This document shows, in pieces, positions 45,001-54,388 of a stretch of DNA of 64,000 nucleotides; within the stretch, counting starts at the first letter, position 1, and each line of letters starts with the position of its first letter. The DNA lies in the NCBI RefSeq assembly GCF_002939305.1, contig NZ_MVDI01000007.1:1-64000 (forward strand), given 5' to 3'. The position numbers and the translations under genes are program-made. The stretch comes from Chroococcidiopsis sp. TS-821. Its GTDB lineage: Bacteria; Cyanobacteriota; Cyanobacteriia; Cyanobacteriales; Chroococcidiopsidaceae. The notes beneath the pieces are model-generated. The model ran no database searches and had not been told where the DNA came from. It worked only from the letters and a program-made list of their open reading frames with translations.

Positions 45001-47720
45001 AAATTCGTCAGTCGTTACAAATTGAAGACATTCTGCAAACGACCGTTACGGAAGTCCAAAAGATTCTCCAAACTGACCGCGTTCTCATTTACCACGTTAC
45101 GCCCGATGGTATTGGTAACGTTGTTGCTGAAGCTGTTGTTCCTGGATTACCGACGATTCGCGGGCAACATCTTACTGATTCCTACTTTCAAGAAGAATAT
45201 CTCCAGCAGTATCACCTTCAGCAATATCGTCGAACAAAATTACAAGGCATCACCGATGTTGAAATTACCGACGTTCAACCGAAACATATTGAACTCCTCG
45301 AACAATTTGGTGTCAAAGCCAATTTAGTTGTCCCGATTCTTTTAAAAGAGGAATTGTGCGGCTTGCTGATTGTTCATCAATGTTCGGAGCTCCGACAATG
45401 GAATCGCTTTGAAATCGATCTGCTCAACCAACTTGCCGATCAAGTAGGTATTGCCCTTGCCCAAGCCCAGCTTCTCGAAGCTGAAAAGCATCAGCGTCAA
45501 GAACTCGAAATCGCGCATCGCAAAGCCGAGTTAGCATCCCAAGCAAAAAGCTCTTTTCTTGCTAATATGAGTCACGAAATTCGGACTCCGATGAATGCAG
45601 TGTTAGGGATGACAGGCTTACTTTTGGATACTCCACTGACACCCGAGCAGCGAGATTTTCTCCAAATAATTCGCACGAGTGGCGATGCACTCCTCAGCTT
45701 GATCAACGAGATTTTGGACTTGTCAAAGCTCGAAGCTGGCGAAATGGAATTAGAAACACTCAATTTCGATTTATCCACGTGTATCGACGAAGTACTAGAA
45801 CTACTGGCACCGCAAGCCCATGCAAAGAACTTAGAAATTGCCGGACTTATTTATCGCAATGTTCCTACACACCTTCAAGGTGATGCTGGAAGGTTAAGAC
45901 AGGTTTTAACCAACTTAATTGGCAACGCCATCAAATTTACCAGCAAGGGAGAGGTTGTCGTCCGCGCTGAGTTACAATCAGAAACTTCTACTACGGCGAG
46001 AATCCGCTTTACAGTTGCAGACACAGGAATTGGAATTAGCCTGGAAGATCAACGCAAACTTTTTTCCCCATTTACCCAAGTTGATGCTTCTACAACGCGC
46101 AAGTATGGTGGTACAGGATTAGGACTTGCGATTTGTAAGCAGCTTGTCAATTTGATGGGCGGAGAAATCGGCGTTGAAAGTCAATTAGGGCTAGGCTCAA
46201 AGTTTTGGTTTGAAATTCCTTTTACTAAACAAATCGATCCAGTTCAACCACTACAATGCCTCAAGGATTTGCACAAACTGCGCTTGCTCGTTGTTGACGA
46301 TAATGCAACCAATCGTAAAGTGATTTACCATCAAGCAACGCGTTGGGGTATGCACGTCGATGAGGCAGAAAATGCTGCGGTTGCCTTAGATATCTTACAC
46401 TGTGCCTTACAGCAGAATACTCCGTACGATTTTGCCTTAATTGATATGCAAATGCCCGAAATTAATGGGTTAATGCTGGGCGAGCAAATTAAAACTCACC
46501 CTCAATTGGCAGATTTAACACTGATTATGCTCACTTCTACAAATCAGCATGATGAAGTACAACGGGCAAAAAAAATTGGATTCGCAGCTTATTTGGTGAA
46601 ACCTGTAAAGCCTTCGCGTTTACTTAACACAATTATTAATTTAGTTGAAAGTAGATGTCATCTTGGTAGTGTCATAAATTCTGTTTTGCCTTCTCAGGAG
46701 AATTCAACAATCGCTATTCGTACCAATCCTCAACCAATTCTTCAGCAATTCCACAGTTTGAGTTACACCGCAGATATTGCTACAAACAGCAAAGAAATGT
46801 TAGCACTACTAGAAAAAATTCCCTATAAATTGCTGAATACTATTGTGAATTGCTGGGAAAATCAAAATGAACTAAGGTGTTTCATTAGTGCCAATAATAC
46901 TATTACCTGTTTACAGTCGCCTACAAGTGCATTACCACATAACTCTAAACCTAAGCTCAAAATTTTACTAGCCGAAGACAATCTAGTTAATCAAAAAGTC
47001 GCTCTGAAGCAACTTCAATCTTTAGGATATACGGCTGATGTTGCTGCTAATGGACAGGAAGTTTTGGAATTACTAGAAAAAATTCCTTACGATTTAATTT
47101 TGATGGATTGCCAAATGCCTATTCTTGATGGTATCGCAGCAACGTTAGAAATTCGGCGCTGGGAAAAAAGTCGTTTGGCTAGTCAACGTCAACCGATCAT
47201 TATTGCAATGACAGCTAATGCAATGCAAGAAGATCGACAAAAATGTTTAGATGTAGGAATGAATGATTATCTTAGCAAACCAGTTATTAAAGAAAAATTA
47301 GCTACAGTTTTAGAGCGATGGAATTGTCATTTAAAATCAATAGAAACTGAACAAATAGAAACAATTGCTCGTGATGATTCTCTTGAGAGCTTAATTAATT
47401 GGCAACAATTGTACCAACTTTCAGAAGGTAGCAAAGAGTTTGAAATTGAATTACTGCAAATGTTCGTCGAAGACACTCAAGCACGTTTAGAAATTTTAAA
47501 AGCGGCAATTGCTAACGCTGATTTACAAAAAATCGAGCAACAAGCCCATCATCTTAAAGGCGCTAGTGCTAATGTAGGAATAATACCTGTGCAAAAAGTG
47601 GCTGCCACGCTTGAACAAAGAATGCGCGATCGAGATATGACAGGTGCCGACCAGCTAGTCACAGAAATAGAAGAATTTCACAAGCAAATTCAAGATTTTT
47701 TAAGGCAACAAACTGTTTGA
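42075..47720 (+). CDS. Multi-sensor hybrid histidine kinase
   Basis: 1881 residues. Order: GAF (~1-165); TM1 (~190-211); CHASE3-like periplasmic domain with [22 protein letters not shown]2 (~363-387); PAS (~402-520); GAF (~521-688); PAS (~697-829); PAS (~837-954); GAF (~972-1132); HisKA with phospho-acceptor His1167 in [13 protein letters not shown]; HATPase ([19 protein letters not shown]); REC1 ([12 protein letters not shown], Asp in [11 protein letters not shown]); a degenerate REC-like fragment (~1555-1588); REC2 ([12 protein letters not shown], Asp in [11 protein letters not shown]); and a C-terminal HPt domain with [11 protein letters not shown]. The full phosphorelay is in one chain. 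The ligand is unknown. Adjacent partner-switching genes may form its output. Confidence 0.95.
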   Translation: MKAPLPHNEAQRIEALLQYKILDTPNEAAFDELTRLAAYICGTPIALISLVDADRQWFKSKFGIDVEQTPRDLAFCAHTILETDILLVPDTLADERFATNPFVTSDPNLRFYAGVPLTNTEGYALGSLCVVDRVPRELSPEQVEALKLLGRQALKLLELRRNLADSLLVRTQNKKTSLHKTRQQLFKKVAGGFGLASLILVLIGAVAYQSIKGLIDNSDRVAQTQVKIYTLEELLSYAKDAETGQRGYILTGQDAYLEPYYTALEKVPQKIQELKQLTTEQPEQQAQIYKVESLITRQLDLLKTTIDSRQQQGFAAASKLLATNQAKSVMDAIRASVREVENMEKMRLQQQANAEQASVRNTLMTLAIAIFVIFAILAYVYYLIYCEFTQRKQIEESLETERNFISAVVDTASALVVVLNSQGQIVRFNTSCEQITGYSFDEVRGRYFWNVLLLPEDVETLKAAFNTIKAEQFPNEYECCWITKDGRYRWIVWSSNVLLDYQNEIEYVISTGIDITDRKRAEQRLFIQHAVTQVLAESATLSIAAPKILQAICESVEWDFGELWSVDSQTSTLRCVQTWHSPSLAAAKEFAAIAQQTTFTAGVGLPGRVWACGEAIWIKDVSQEPAFCRTEIALKVGLRSALAFPIHSGSEQLGVMVFFNRKIQEPDADLLQMMTAIGSQIGQFIKRKLAEETLQQTMTLQRAILDSANYAIISTDLNGTITTFNKCARQWLKYTPAEVIGQTTPIIFHDVYEIAQLIGESSESTNVMSLLFDELLTKARHGETEEYKLSYIRKDGSRFPVMLSITPLRDSRDNITGFVTIASDITEREQALAALRESEERFKTFMNNSPVTAFIKDAQGRYLYINEPLERAFNVKLSDIQNMIDANWLPPATAQQLRENDLAVLAIGQTVEFIEYIPTPDGQWRYWLCFKFPMKDASGQQLVGGVAIDITEQKQTEEQLQLQTQRSQLFTEITLKIRQSLQIEDILQTTVTEVQKILQTDRVLIYHVTPDGIGNVVAEAVVPGLPTIRGQHLTDSYFQEEYLQQYHLQQYRRTKLQGITDVEITDVQPKHIELLEQFGVKANLVVPILLKEELCGLLIVHQCSELRQWNRFEIDLLNQLADQVGIALAQAQLLEAEKHQRQELEIAHRKAELASQAKSSFLANMSHEIRTPMNAVLGMTGLLLDTPLTPEQRDFLQIIRTSGDALLSLINEILDLSKLEAGEMELETLNFDLSTCIDEVLELLAPQAHAKNLEIAGLIYRNVPTHLQGDAGRLRQVLTNLIGNAIKFTSKGEVVVRAELQSETSTTARIRFTVADTGIGISLEDQRKLFSPFTQVDASTTRKYGGTGLGLAICKQLVNLMGGEIGVESQLGLGSKFWFEIPFTKQIDPVQPLQCLKDLHKLRLLVVDDNATNRKVIYHQATRWGMHVDEAENAAVALDILHCALQQNTPYDFALIDMQMPEINGLMLGEQIKTHPQLADLTLIMLTSTNQHDEVQRAKKIGFAAYLVKPVKPSRLLNTIINLVESRCHLGSVINSVLPSQENSTIAIRTNPQPILQQFHSLSYTADIATNSKEMLALLEKIPYKLLNTIVNCWENQNELRCFISANNTITCLQSPTSALPHNSKPKLKILLAEDNLVNQKVALKQLQSLGYTADVAANGQEVLELLEKIPYDLILMDCQMPILDGIAATLEIRRWEKSRLASQRQPIIIAMTANAMQEDRQKCLDVGMNDYLSKPVIKEKLATVLERWNCHLKSIETEQIETIARDDSLESLINWQQLYQLSEGSKEFEIELLQMFVEDTQARLEILKAAIANADLQKIEQQAHHLKGASANVGIIPVQKVAATLEQRMRDRDMTGADQLVTEIEEFHKQIQDFLRQQTV

Positions 47721-47721
47721 G

Positions 47722-48138
47722 TTAGGTGTTTTTTTTCATATACAAGCAGTAGCGATCGCCTGCTATTTGTTTATAGCTGATTTCATCTGCAAGCAAAGAC
47801 ATAATTTTTAAACCGCGTCCTCTTTCACCCTCTATTTCTTCAATATCAGGAAGTTCTTTCAGTTTTTGTTCTAAGTCAAAAGCTATACCAAATGCCCAAA
47901 TATAAATTTCTATTGCCTCGCTATTTCTAATTGCTTCAAGTATAATTGGAGTTTCTTGTGGAAGTCCTCGATGTGCATGTTCGACAATATTTGTAAAACC
48001 TTCTTGCAGCAATGTTTGGCACTGCCACCATATTTTGATATCAGTAACTGGCGGATGATTTAATTGCTCAAACCATGAAATGACCTGCAATGTAGCTGCA
48101 AGATCTGTATTAACTTGAAGCTTTATTTTCTTAAACAA
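47722..48138 (-). CDS. RsbW-like anti-sigma factor/serine kinase
   Basis: 138 residues with a GHKL ATPase fold: an N-box in LLQEGFTNIVEHAHRGLP, a G1-like DKGPxF box altered to WAFGIAFD, and a G2-like glycine stretch GERGRGLKIMSLLADEI. Proteins of this kind phosphorylate STAS antagonists and sequester a sigma factor or other target. The start is TTG (48136-48138), giving FKKIKLQVNTDL; no better start is available and no clear ribosome site is seen. It is convergent with the hybrid kinase (ends two bases apart) and divergent from the PP2C gene. The A-for-D change in the G1 box is worth noting. Confidence 0.85.
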   Translation of the reverse strand: MFKKIKLQVNTDLAATLQVISWFEQLNHPPVTDIKIWWQCQTLLQEGFTNIVEHAHRGLPQETPIILEAIRNSEAIEIYIWAFGIAFDLEQKLKELPDIEEIEGERGRGLKIMSLLADEISYKQIAGDRYCLYMKKNT

Positions 48139-48286
48139 TTGTCAACCAACCAAAAATTAAATTAATATCAATATATAGAATATAGCAAATTAAAGTAAAA
48201 ATATTTATTTTAACAAAAAAGATAGTATTTGAATCTATCAATAAAGTTTCAAGCTAAATACCTTTAAAATTACCTAGCCAATTCTT

Positions 48287-49459
48287 ATGTTTAAAATTCT
48301 GATTATTGATGACGATCCGACAATGCGGGCAATACTCAAAAGAGCATTACAAAATCAAAGCTACGATGTGACGGTTGCTAGTGATGGTGAGGTGGGAATT
48401 GCACAAGCACAACAAATACAGCCAGCATTGATCGTCTGTGACTGGATGATGGAAGACTTAAATGGACTTGATGTCTGTCGTCTAATTAAAGCCAATCCAA
48501 AACTAGCAACAACTTTTTTTATTCTGCTTACTGCACGCCAAGAAGTGGAAGATCGAGTTATGGGACTTGATGCAGGAGCCGATGATTTCTTAGCTAAACC
48601 AATTGATATTAATGAATTAAAAGCCAGAGTACGAGCAGGATTGCGCTTGTATCAACTCAATCAAGACTTACAAGCTCAAAAACAAGCTTTAGAAACACTC
48701 AATCAAGATTTACAACATCAAAAACAACTTTTGGAAACTGAGTTAGCCGAAGCTAGTAGCTACGTGCGATCGCTTCTTCCCACACCCTTGATAGGATCTG
48801 TAACAACCGAAAGCTTGTTCATTCCATCTGCACAACTTGGTGGCGATTGCTTCGATTACTATTGGCTAGATAACGACCATTTAGTATTTTATTTACTCGA
48901 TGTCTCAGGACATGGAGTCGGTTCAGCGTTAGTATCTGTCTCAGTACTTAATATACTGCGATCGCAATCTTTACCTAATACAAACTTCTATCAACCTAGT
49001 GCAGTTTTAAAATCACTTAATGATACGTTTCAAATGAGCGATCGCGACGATAAATACTTCACCATTTGGTATGGAGTATACAATCGCGCTCAGCGTCAAC
49101 TTTACTATGCTAGTGCTGGTCATCCACCTGCTATCTTATTAGCAGGTACTACAAATCTGCAAGTTAAGCACTTAGATTCATCAGGTTTACCCATTGGCTT
49201 TTTACCTGATGCTATGTTTGAACAAGACGTTATATCTTTACCAGAAAGTAGTACCATATACATTTTCAGTGATGGCGCTTACGAAATTCCGCAACCTGAT
49301 GGTAGAATTTGGGGAAAAGAAGCTTTTGTCCAGTTGCTCGTTACTTCACATCAACAGAATACATCTTTAAAACACCTTCTGAGCCAGCTACAGGTACTTA
49401 ATCATACTCATAATTTTGCTGATGATTTATCTATAATCAAAATTCAATTTAATGTTTGA
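48287..49459 (+). CDS. Response regulator-PP2C phosphatase (RsbU/SpoIIE type)
   Basis: 390 residues. Residues 1-120 are a receiver domain (FKILIIDDDPTMRAILKRAL; phospho-Asp in LIVCDWMMEDLNG; Lys in FLAKPIDINEL). A coiled-coil linker (LNQDLQAQKQALETLNQDLQ) follows, then a PPM phosphatase domain from ~175 with GGDCFDYYWL, LLDVSGHGVGSALVS, IFSDGAYEI and NFADDLSIIKI. Phosphorylation of the receiver should switch dephosphorylation of a STAS protein. With the RsbW-like gene on one side and the STAS gene on the other it forms a complete partner-switching set. Confidence 0.94.
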   Translation: MFKILIIDDDPTMRAILKRALQNQSYDVTVASDGEVGIAQAQQIQPALIVCDWMMEDLNGLDVCRLIKANPKLATTFFILLTARQEVEDRVMGLDAGADDFLAKPIDINELKARVRAGLRLYQLNQDLQAQKQALETLNQDLQHQKQLLETELAEASSYVRSLLPTPLIGSVTTESLFIPSAQLGGDCFDYYWLDNDHLVFYLLDVSGHGVGSALVSVSVLNILRSQSLPNTNFYQPSAVLKSLNDTFQMSDRDDKYFTIWYGVYNRAQRQLYYASAGHPPAILLAGTTNLQVKHLDSSGLPIGFLPDAMFEQDVISLPESSTIYIFSDGAYEIPQPDGRIWGKEAFVQLLVTSHQQNTSLKHLLSQLQVLNHTHNFADDLSIIKIQFNV

Positions 49460-49591
49460 AATATTACTTCGAAAATACAAATTATTAACTCCTGAATCGA
49501 TTTTCTAATATCTTTGCTAAAAGCACTCACAAGCAAGATAACTGGTTTGATTTATAAGTTAATTTTCTTAACTTGAACCATTAAAAATTAA

Positions 49592-49915
49592 TTATTTGGT
49601 CGCTAAAAATTTTTGATTAAACTCATTTTGATTATCAAAGATTTCAAAAACTCGATCCATTTTAGTTAGCTCAAATAACATTTTTACTTGATCGTTCACT
49701 GAACAAATAAATAACTTGCCACCAGCGCTGCGCACTATCTTCATTGCAGAAACTAAAGCTCCCAAACCAGAACTATCAATAAAAGTGACTTCTTGAAGGT
49801 CAATTAAGACAATATCAGCACCAGCAGCTACCACATCACTAACTTCACGTCGAAATTGATTGCCTTTCATACCATTTAAAATTCCAGAAGGCTGCACAAC
49901 TTTAATAGTACTCAT
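49592..49915 (-). CDS. STAS-domain anti-sigma factor antagonist
   Basis: 107 residues, a single STAS domain with VLIDLQEVTFIDSSGLGALV; the first Ser of DSSGLG is the usual phosphorylation site. It is convergent with the PP2C gene and has an aggag-type ribosome site just upstream of ATG 49915. It is the probable substrate of both the PP2C phosphatase and the RsbW-like kinase next door. It differs clearly from the STAS protein at 6868. Confidence 0.92.
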   Translation of the reverse strand: MSTIKVVQPSGILNGMKGNQFRREVSDVVAAGADIVLIDLQEVTFIDSSGLGALVSAMKIVRSAGGKLFICSVNDQVKMLFELTKMDRVFEIFDNQNEFNQKFLATK

Positions 49916-50339
49916 TTTGTCTCCTTTATTGAAATTATTTTGTTTTGCTATTTTGGCAATTTATTTAAGTTGGCGACAAGGTATAATTACGGAATATAGG
50001 CAGTAAAAGTCTAAATCAACTATGAAGAAAAAAATAATATATAACTAGCAAAAAACCTAATAATTAATCAAAATAGCGAATTAGCAATTGCCCGCGTACT
50101 ACCGAAAGGTAAGCTACAGAGTTAATCAAATTGCTAAGCATAAAATGATAGAGATCTCAGGAACAGTTAATTGTGATACGATTAACATTCACCTGAATAG
50201 GTAAAGTATGCAACCGAATTTTTACTGAGAGATCGCGATCAGTTGATAAGTGTCAACTCTTAATTAAGTGAACTTACGCTATAGAATTTAAACAATTTAT
50301 GTTTTACATGTCACGCTACCTGCATCAGGTTATCCAAAA
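49916..50339. other. Intergenic region upstream of the urease genes
   Basis: About 420 bp between the STAS gene and ureD, which are divergent, so it should hold both promoters. I searched for an exact NtcA box (GTA-N8-TAC) here and did not find one. No gene or strong hairpin is visible. Confidence 0.45.
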
Positions 50340-51206
50340 ATGTCACGTTTGCTAGGACTCAAAAATTCTCAGAAGCCTAATTCTTGGCACGGTAGTTTAA
50401 ACATGGTATATACCAGTGTCGGCGGTACTACTACGGTGACTCACCAGCAAATGCAAGCACCGTTGAAAGTCCAAAGACCGTTTTATCCAGAAGGCACAGA
50501 AGTGTGTCATAGCATCATTTTACACACTGCTGGTGGTGTTGTTGGTGGTGACAAGCTTTCCCTGAATTTGCACCTGCAACCACAAGCTCATACACTGATC
50601 ACAACCGCCGCAGCAAGTAAGATTTATCGTAGTAATGGATGGGAAGCTAGACAGAATATTCAGGTAACAGTAGATAGTCATGCTTGTTTAGAGTGGTTTC
50701 CGCAAGAAACAATTGTATTTAATGGTGCAATCTATCGGCAGGATTTACGCATAGAATTAGCACCTGGTGCTACCTGGGTAGGCTGGGAAATTACCCGCTT
50801 TGGTCGCAGTGCAAGAGGAGAAAAGTTTTTACAAGGAAACTGGCGATCGCATACCGAAGTTTGGCAGCAACAACGTCCTTTGTGGATAGACCGCCAGCGG
50901 TTGCGCCCAGATGCGGAAGTTATCAATAGCCCCCACGCATTAGCTGGAAAACCGATAATTGGCAGTTTTGTTTGGATTGGACAATCTGTACCACCTGACG
51001 TGGTAGAAAAGGTGAGAATGCTATCCACGCTAGACCAAGGCGAAGCAGGCGTTACGCGCTTAACGACAGGTTTATTATGTCGCTATCGCGGTGACTCGAC
51101 AACTGAGGTGCGCCAATGGTTTACTGAGATTTGGCATTTGCTACGATTATCTTTTCTAGGAAAACCAGGCTATCAATCGCGAGTCTGGCAAATTGAAAGG
51201 AACTGA
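50340..51206 (+). CDS. ureD: Urease accessory protein UreD
   Basis: 288 residues. UreD (UreH) with UreF and UreG delivers nickel to urease. Recognisable motifs: WHGSLNMVYTSVGGTT, APLKVQRPFYPEG, HTAGGVVGGDKLSLNLHLQP, TTAAASKIYRSNG, WFPQETIVFNGA and ITRFGRSARGEKF. It starts at ATG 50340 and is followed six bases later by ureA. This ureD-ureA-ureB order is standard in cyanobacteria. Confidence 0.95.
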   Translation: MSRLLGLKNSQKPNSWHGSLNMVYTSVGGTTTVTHQQMQAPLKVQRPFYPEGTEVCHSIILHTAGGVVGGDKLSLNLHLQPQAHTLITTAAASKIYRSNGWEARQNIQVTVDSHACLEWFPQETIVFNGAIYRQDLRIELAPGATWVGWEITRFGRSARGEKFLQGNWRSHTEVWQQQRPLWIDRQRLRPDAEVINSPHALAGKPIIGSFVWIGQSVPPDVVEKVRMLSTLDQGEAGVTRLTTGLLCRYRGDSTTEVRQWFTEIWHLLRLSFLGKPGYQSRVWQIERN

Positions 51207-51212
51207 CATTTT

Positions 51213-51515
51213 ATGCAACTGACACCACAGGAAAAAGATAAGCTACTTATTTTCACTGCTGCTTTACTCGCCGAACGACGCAAACAACGAGGATTAAAAT
51301 TAAATTATCCCGAAGCTGTAGCTTATATTTCTGCGGCAATTTTAGAAGGCGCGCGCGACGGACGTACAGTTGCAGAATTGATGAGTTTTGGCACAAATTT
51401 ATTGACCCGCGAAGATGTTATGGATGGTGTTGCAGAAATGATCCTAGAGGTACAAGTTGAAGCCACTTTTCCTGACGGAACTAAACTGGTCACCGTTCAC
51501 AATCCCATTCGCTGA
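51213..51515 (+). CDS. ureA: Urease gamma subunit
   Basis: 100 residues matching the whole gamma subunit: [63 protein letters not shown] and the C-terminal [18 protein letters not shown]. Six bases separate it from ureD, so they are co-transcribed. ureB follows after an unusually long 282-bp gap. Confidence 0.97.
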   Translation: MQLTPQEKDKLLIFTAALLAERRKQRGLKLNYPEAVAYISAAILEGARDGRTVAELMSFGTNLLTREDVMDGVAEMILEVQVEATFPDGTKLVTVHNPIR

Positions 51516-51604
51516 TAGAAACTGTACGCATTTGTTTTTTTAAACTGAATGACATAAGAAGGATAATTGCATGTGGAAGTTTCCTCTAACTTTGAATTTT
51601 TGTA

Positions 51605-51729
51605 TTTCCTAAAATAGGAAATTGATTAATTACAGCAAGTAAATAGTTGTAACAAAGTAAAATACTCTCCTGATATAGTGGAGATAAAGTAGTTTTGGGC
51701 AAAAAAGCACTATTAGTTAATTAAGTGCT
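51605..51729. repeat. Two hairpins in the ureA-ureB gap
   Basis: TTTCCTA-aaa-TAGGAAA (51605-51621) is a perfect 7-bp stem with a 3-nt loop. Further on, AGCACT (51706-51711) pairs with AGTGCT (51724-51729). Neither is followed by a clear T-run on the plus strand. They could attenuate, process or stabilise the urease transcript, or mark a separate promoter for ureB. No small gene is seen in the gap. Confidence 0.5.
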
Positions 51730-51797
51730 ATGAGTTTGTACTGAAGTAAATACAAGAGTAGAATTCAAGAACGTCAATATTATTAATTACCAAAGCA

Positions 51798-52109
51798 ATG
51801 ATTCCAGGAGAGTTGTTAGTACAACAAGGTGATATAGAACTCAATGCGGGACGTCCAACTGTACGAATCAAGGTTGCTAATCGTGGCGATCGCCCAATTC
51901 AAGTAGGTTCGCACTTTCATTTTTATGAAGTCAATCAAGCATTAGACTTCGATCGCGATCGCGCGCGCGGGATGCGGCTTGATATTCCAGCAGGTACAGC
52001 AGTACGCTTTGAACCAGGAGATGAGAAAGAAGTGGTATTAGTTCCTGTTGTTGGTACTCGTCACATCTATGGATTCAATGGCAGAGTCAACGGTGCGTTA
52101 GACGACTAA
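51798..52109 (+). CDS. ureB: Urease beta subunit
   Basis: 103 residues, full length: [72 protein letters not shown] and [17 protein letters not shown] 51798. The catalytic alpha subunit gene ureC, normally next, is not found in the following 300 bp or anywhere in the window. Confidence 0.97.
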   Translation: MIPGELLVQQGDIELNAGRPTVRIKVANRGDRPIQVGSHFHFYEVNQALDFDRDRARGMRLDIPAGTAVRFEPGDEKEVVLVPVVGTRHIYGFNGRVNGALDD

Positions 52110-52411
52110 ACTGTACATTCAATAATTGAGCGCAATCATATCAATCAGCTTTCCACTTGATTTTTGTATTGATTTTTATCGAGTGGTAGTTTTTTATTAA
52201 AGTATCACTCGCGACTATGAGCGGAAACGATCGGCGTGAAGAGTGATTTTTAGTTTAATTTTCAAACCTAACCTTCGTTAGAAGATGAATTATTCGCTTT
52301 AGTTTAGGATTGTTAATACAATGTATGAACAACCTTTATATTTATTTACGGTTGTAGAATGCAGCAATATCAATTTGTTCCTTGGTTAGAAATGCTAACT
52401 ACGTATTATCC
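52110..52411. other. Intergenic region after ureB
   Basis: About 300 bp with no gene. I looked for the start of ureC and found no trace. A short TTTTTATTAAAG stretch after a weak symmetrical segment could end the urease transcript, but this is not convincing. Confidence 0.4.
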
Positions 52412-53071
52412 ATGCCTTTGACGCTTCTCGTTGTTGATGACGATCTCGGAACTCGTTTATCGATCAGCGACTACTTGGAAATGTCTGGCTATTCAGTGCT
52501 AACAGCAGCTGATGGTCAAGAAGCGCTGGCGATGGTAGAAACGTACCATCCTCACTTGATGGTGACAGATATTGTCATGCCACGAATGAATGGCTACGAG
52601 TTAGTGCGTCACGTGCGTCAGAATCCCAAGTTTCGCTTACTACCAGTTATATTTTTAACAGCAAGAAACAAAACAGAAGAAAGAATTGCAGGCTATCAAT
52701 CAGGTGCTGATTTATATCTACCCAAACCTTTTGAGTTGAAAGAACTAGGGGCGGCGATTCGGAATTTACTAGAGCGATCGCAAATTATTCAATCAGAGGC
52801 GCGTTTATCGTACGAAGAAGGTTTGCGGGCTAATTCGCACACTGTAGGACAAGCAGGGGAAACGCTAGAAGTTCCCATCAAGTTAACTCAACGCGAACAA
52901 CAAGTCGCCGTTTTACTAACGCACGGTCTTTCTAACGCTGAAATTGGTAGTCGATTGCATCTTAGTCCGCGTACGGTTGAAAAATATGTAAGTAGCCTAT
53001 TTCGGAAAACCTCTACGAGTAATCGTGCCGAATTAGTTGGTTTTGTGATGAAATATCGCTTATTACAATGA
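52412..53071 (+). CDS. NarL/FixJ-type response regulator
   Basis: 219 residues from ATG 52412 (the frame extends ten codons upstream). The receiver domain has TLLVVDDDLGTRLSISDYLE, phospho-Asp in MVTDIVMPRMNGYEL, and Lys in LYLPKPFELKEL. The C-terminal LuxR-type helix-turn-helix reads LTQREQQVAVLLTHGLSNAE, IGSRLHLSPRTVEKYVSSLF. It is a DNA-binding regulator of unknown targets, with no adjacent kinase. It is convergent with the phosphatase gene, overlapping its 3' end by nine bases. Confidence 0.93.
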   Translation: MPLTLLVVDDDLGTRLSISDYLEMSGYSVLTAADGQEALAMVETYHPHLMVTDIVMPRMNGYELVRHVRQNPKFRLLPVIFLTARNKTEERIAGYQSGADLYLPKPFELKELGAAIRNLLERSQIIQSEARLSYEEGLRANSHTVGQAGETLEVPIKLTQREQQVAVLLTHGLSNAEIGSRLHLSPRTVEKYVSSLFRKTSTSNRAELVGFVMKYRLLQ

Positions 53072-53545
53072 TTGCACGTCTTTAACTTCTTGAAGTAAGC
53101 CAGTGCAAGCATCGAGGAGAATATCGATCGCGTAATTAAAGCCTTGTGCGCCTCCATAATACGGGTCTGGAACTTCTTTGACGTTATGCTGCGAGCAATA
53201 GTCACAAATTAACCGTACCTTCTCGCGATACTGACCAGTGCGGTCGAGCGCGAGGATATCTTGGTAATTTTCGCGATCCATTGCCAAAATCAAATCAAAC
53301 TTTTCTAAGTCAGACTTTTGTAACTGCCGCGCACTACCTTGGAGTTTGATTCCCAGCTTACTCGCTGCGGCGATCGCCATGCGTCGATCCGGTGGACTAC
53401 CGATGTGATAACCACCTGTACCTGCTGAGTCACAGATAATACTTCCGTTGAGGTTTTCCTTGTCAAGTAAATGATTCATGATATTCTCCGCCGCCGGAGA
53501 ACGACAGATATTTCCAAGACAAACAAATAGCAGTTTGTAAGGCAT
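53063..53545 (-). CDS. Low-molecular-weight protein-tyrosine phosphatase
   Basis: 160 residues. The active-site loop C-x5-R is CLGNICRS near the N-terminus, and the general acid Asp is in EVPDPYYGGAQGF. The spacing and length fit the LMW-PTP family. In cyanobacteria and other bacteria such enzymes often act on tyrosine kinases that control polysaccharide export; no such kinase is nearby. Start at ATG 53545. Confidence 0.93.
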   Translation of the reverse strand: MPYKLLFVCLGNICRSPAAENIMNHLLDKENLNGSIICDSAGTGGYHIGSPPDRRMAIAAASKLGIKLQGSARQLQKSDLEKFDLILAMDRENYQDILALDRTGQYREKVRLICDYCSQHNVKEVPDPYYGGAQGFNYAIDILLDACTGLLQEVKDVQSL

Positions 53546-53894
53546 TTTGAGGAGTCAGAGGTCGAGGGTTAGAGGAAGCGGAGGATACTGGTTAGAGTGA
53601 TGAGTTATACCGTTTCGCTTTAAAGTTTCTACAAATAGACCGCAGAAGAAGCAGAGGAAGCAGAGGGGCAGAGGGGCAGAGGGGCAGAGGAGAAATTAAT
53701 TGTAGTTCTTATTTAGAGAAATGGAGTTACTCGTTAAGTAGTGATGAGTTTAAGAGAGTTAAGAGTTAAGACACTTCTTTTAATAAAGGTCTTTGGCACC
53801 TTTTTTGCTTTCCAAAACTCAAAACTTAAAATTTAAAACTCTTTCACTAGCCACTAGCTACTCTTTCACTCATCCCTTGCTCCTCGCCCTTAGT
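53546..53894. repeat. Intergenic cluster of low-complexity cyanobacterial repeats
   Basis: About 350 bp with no gene. It contains gtcagaggtcgagggttagagg (from 53554), a GCAGAGGGGCAGAGG tandem array (53642-53692) that is the reverse complement of the array at 38363, and gtgatgagtttaagagagttaagagttaag (from about 53740). It also has aaaactcaaaacttaaaatttaaaactc and ctagccactagctactctttcactc. The same word families recur at 38.3, 54.3 and 59.1 kb. Confidence 0.75.
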
Positions 53895-54245
53895 TTACAT
53901 TCCCATTCCTGGCAATTCTAAGCCACTTGTCAATTCTTCCATGCGTTCGCGCATTGTTGCGGTAGATTTGTTGTATGCGTCCTTCATGGCAATAGTTACC
54001 AGATCCGAAAGCACTTCTGCACCTTCATTAAGTGCTTCTGGTGCAATTTCAACACTCTGAGGCTCTTGATTACCGCTAAGGACGACCTTAACTAGCCCAC
54101 CGCCAGCTTCTCCAGCGATCTGCATTTGCTCAAGTTCTTCTTGAAGCCTTTTAGCACCTTCTTGTACTTGTTGTGCCTTTTTGAAAGCATCGGCTAGTTC
54201 TTTCATTTTTCCTATGCCGAAGCCAAAACCTTTTCCTTGTGTCAT
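53895..54245 (-). CDS. ebfC: YbaB/EbfC family nucleoid-associated protein
   Basis: 116 residues from the ATG at 54243-54245; an upstream in-frame ATG adds a poor leader. The helical tweezers fold is shown by [60 protein letters not shown] and [15 protein letters not shown]. The family binds DNA as a dimer. It lies downstream of murC-murB on the same strand. Confidence 0.93.
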   Translation of the reverse strand: MTQGKGFGFGIGKMKELADAFKKAQQVQEGAKRLQEELEQMQIAGEAGGGLVKVVLSGNQEPQSVEIAPEALNEGAEVLSDLVTIAMKDAYNKSTATMRERMEELTSGLELPGMGM

Positions 54246-54310
54246 ATAAAACCGCGTTGCAAATTGGATACAAAGTTCCATTAAATTATAGATGCCCTGA
54301 TATCGAGTTG

Positions 54311-54359
54311 AGAGGATCTAGTAAGGGGTCAGAGATCGAAGGTCAAAGGTCAGGGATTA
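54311..54359. repeat. GGTCAGAGATCGAAGGTCAAAGGTCAGG intergenic repeat
   Basis: Tandem GGTCAGAG/GGTCAAAG words lie between murB and ebfC. Similar text occurs at 53554 (gtcagaggtcgagg) and 59108-59135 (ggaggtcagaggtcggggg). It is a low-complexity dispersed repeat with no coding potential. Confidence 0.6.
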
Positions 54360-54388
54360 CACAAGCGTCAGGAAAGTGATTCTTGCTT

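Noticed and set aside
49916-50339. Possible NtcA box before the urease genes
   Set aside because: GTA and TAC words occur, but none at the required 8-bp spacing.
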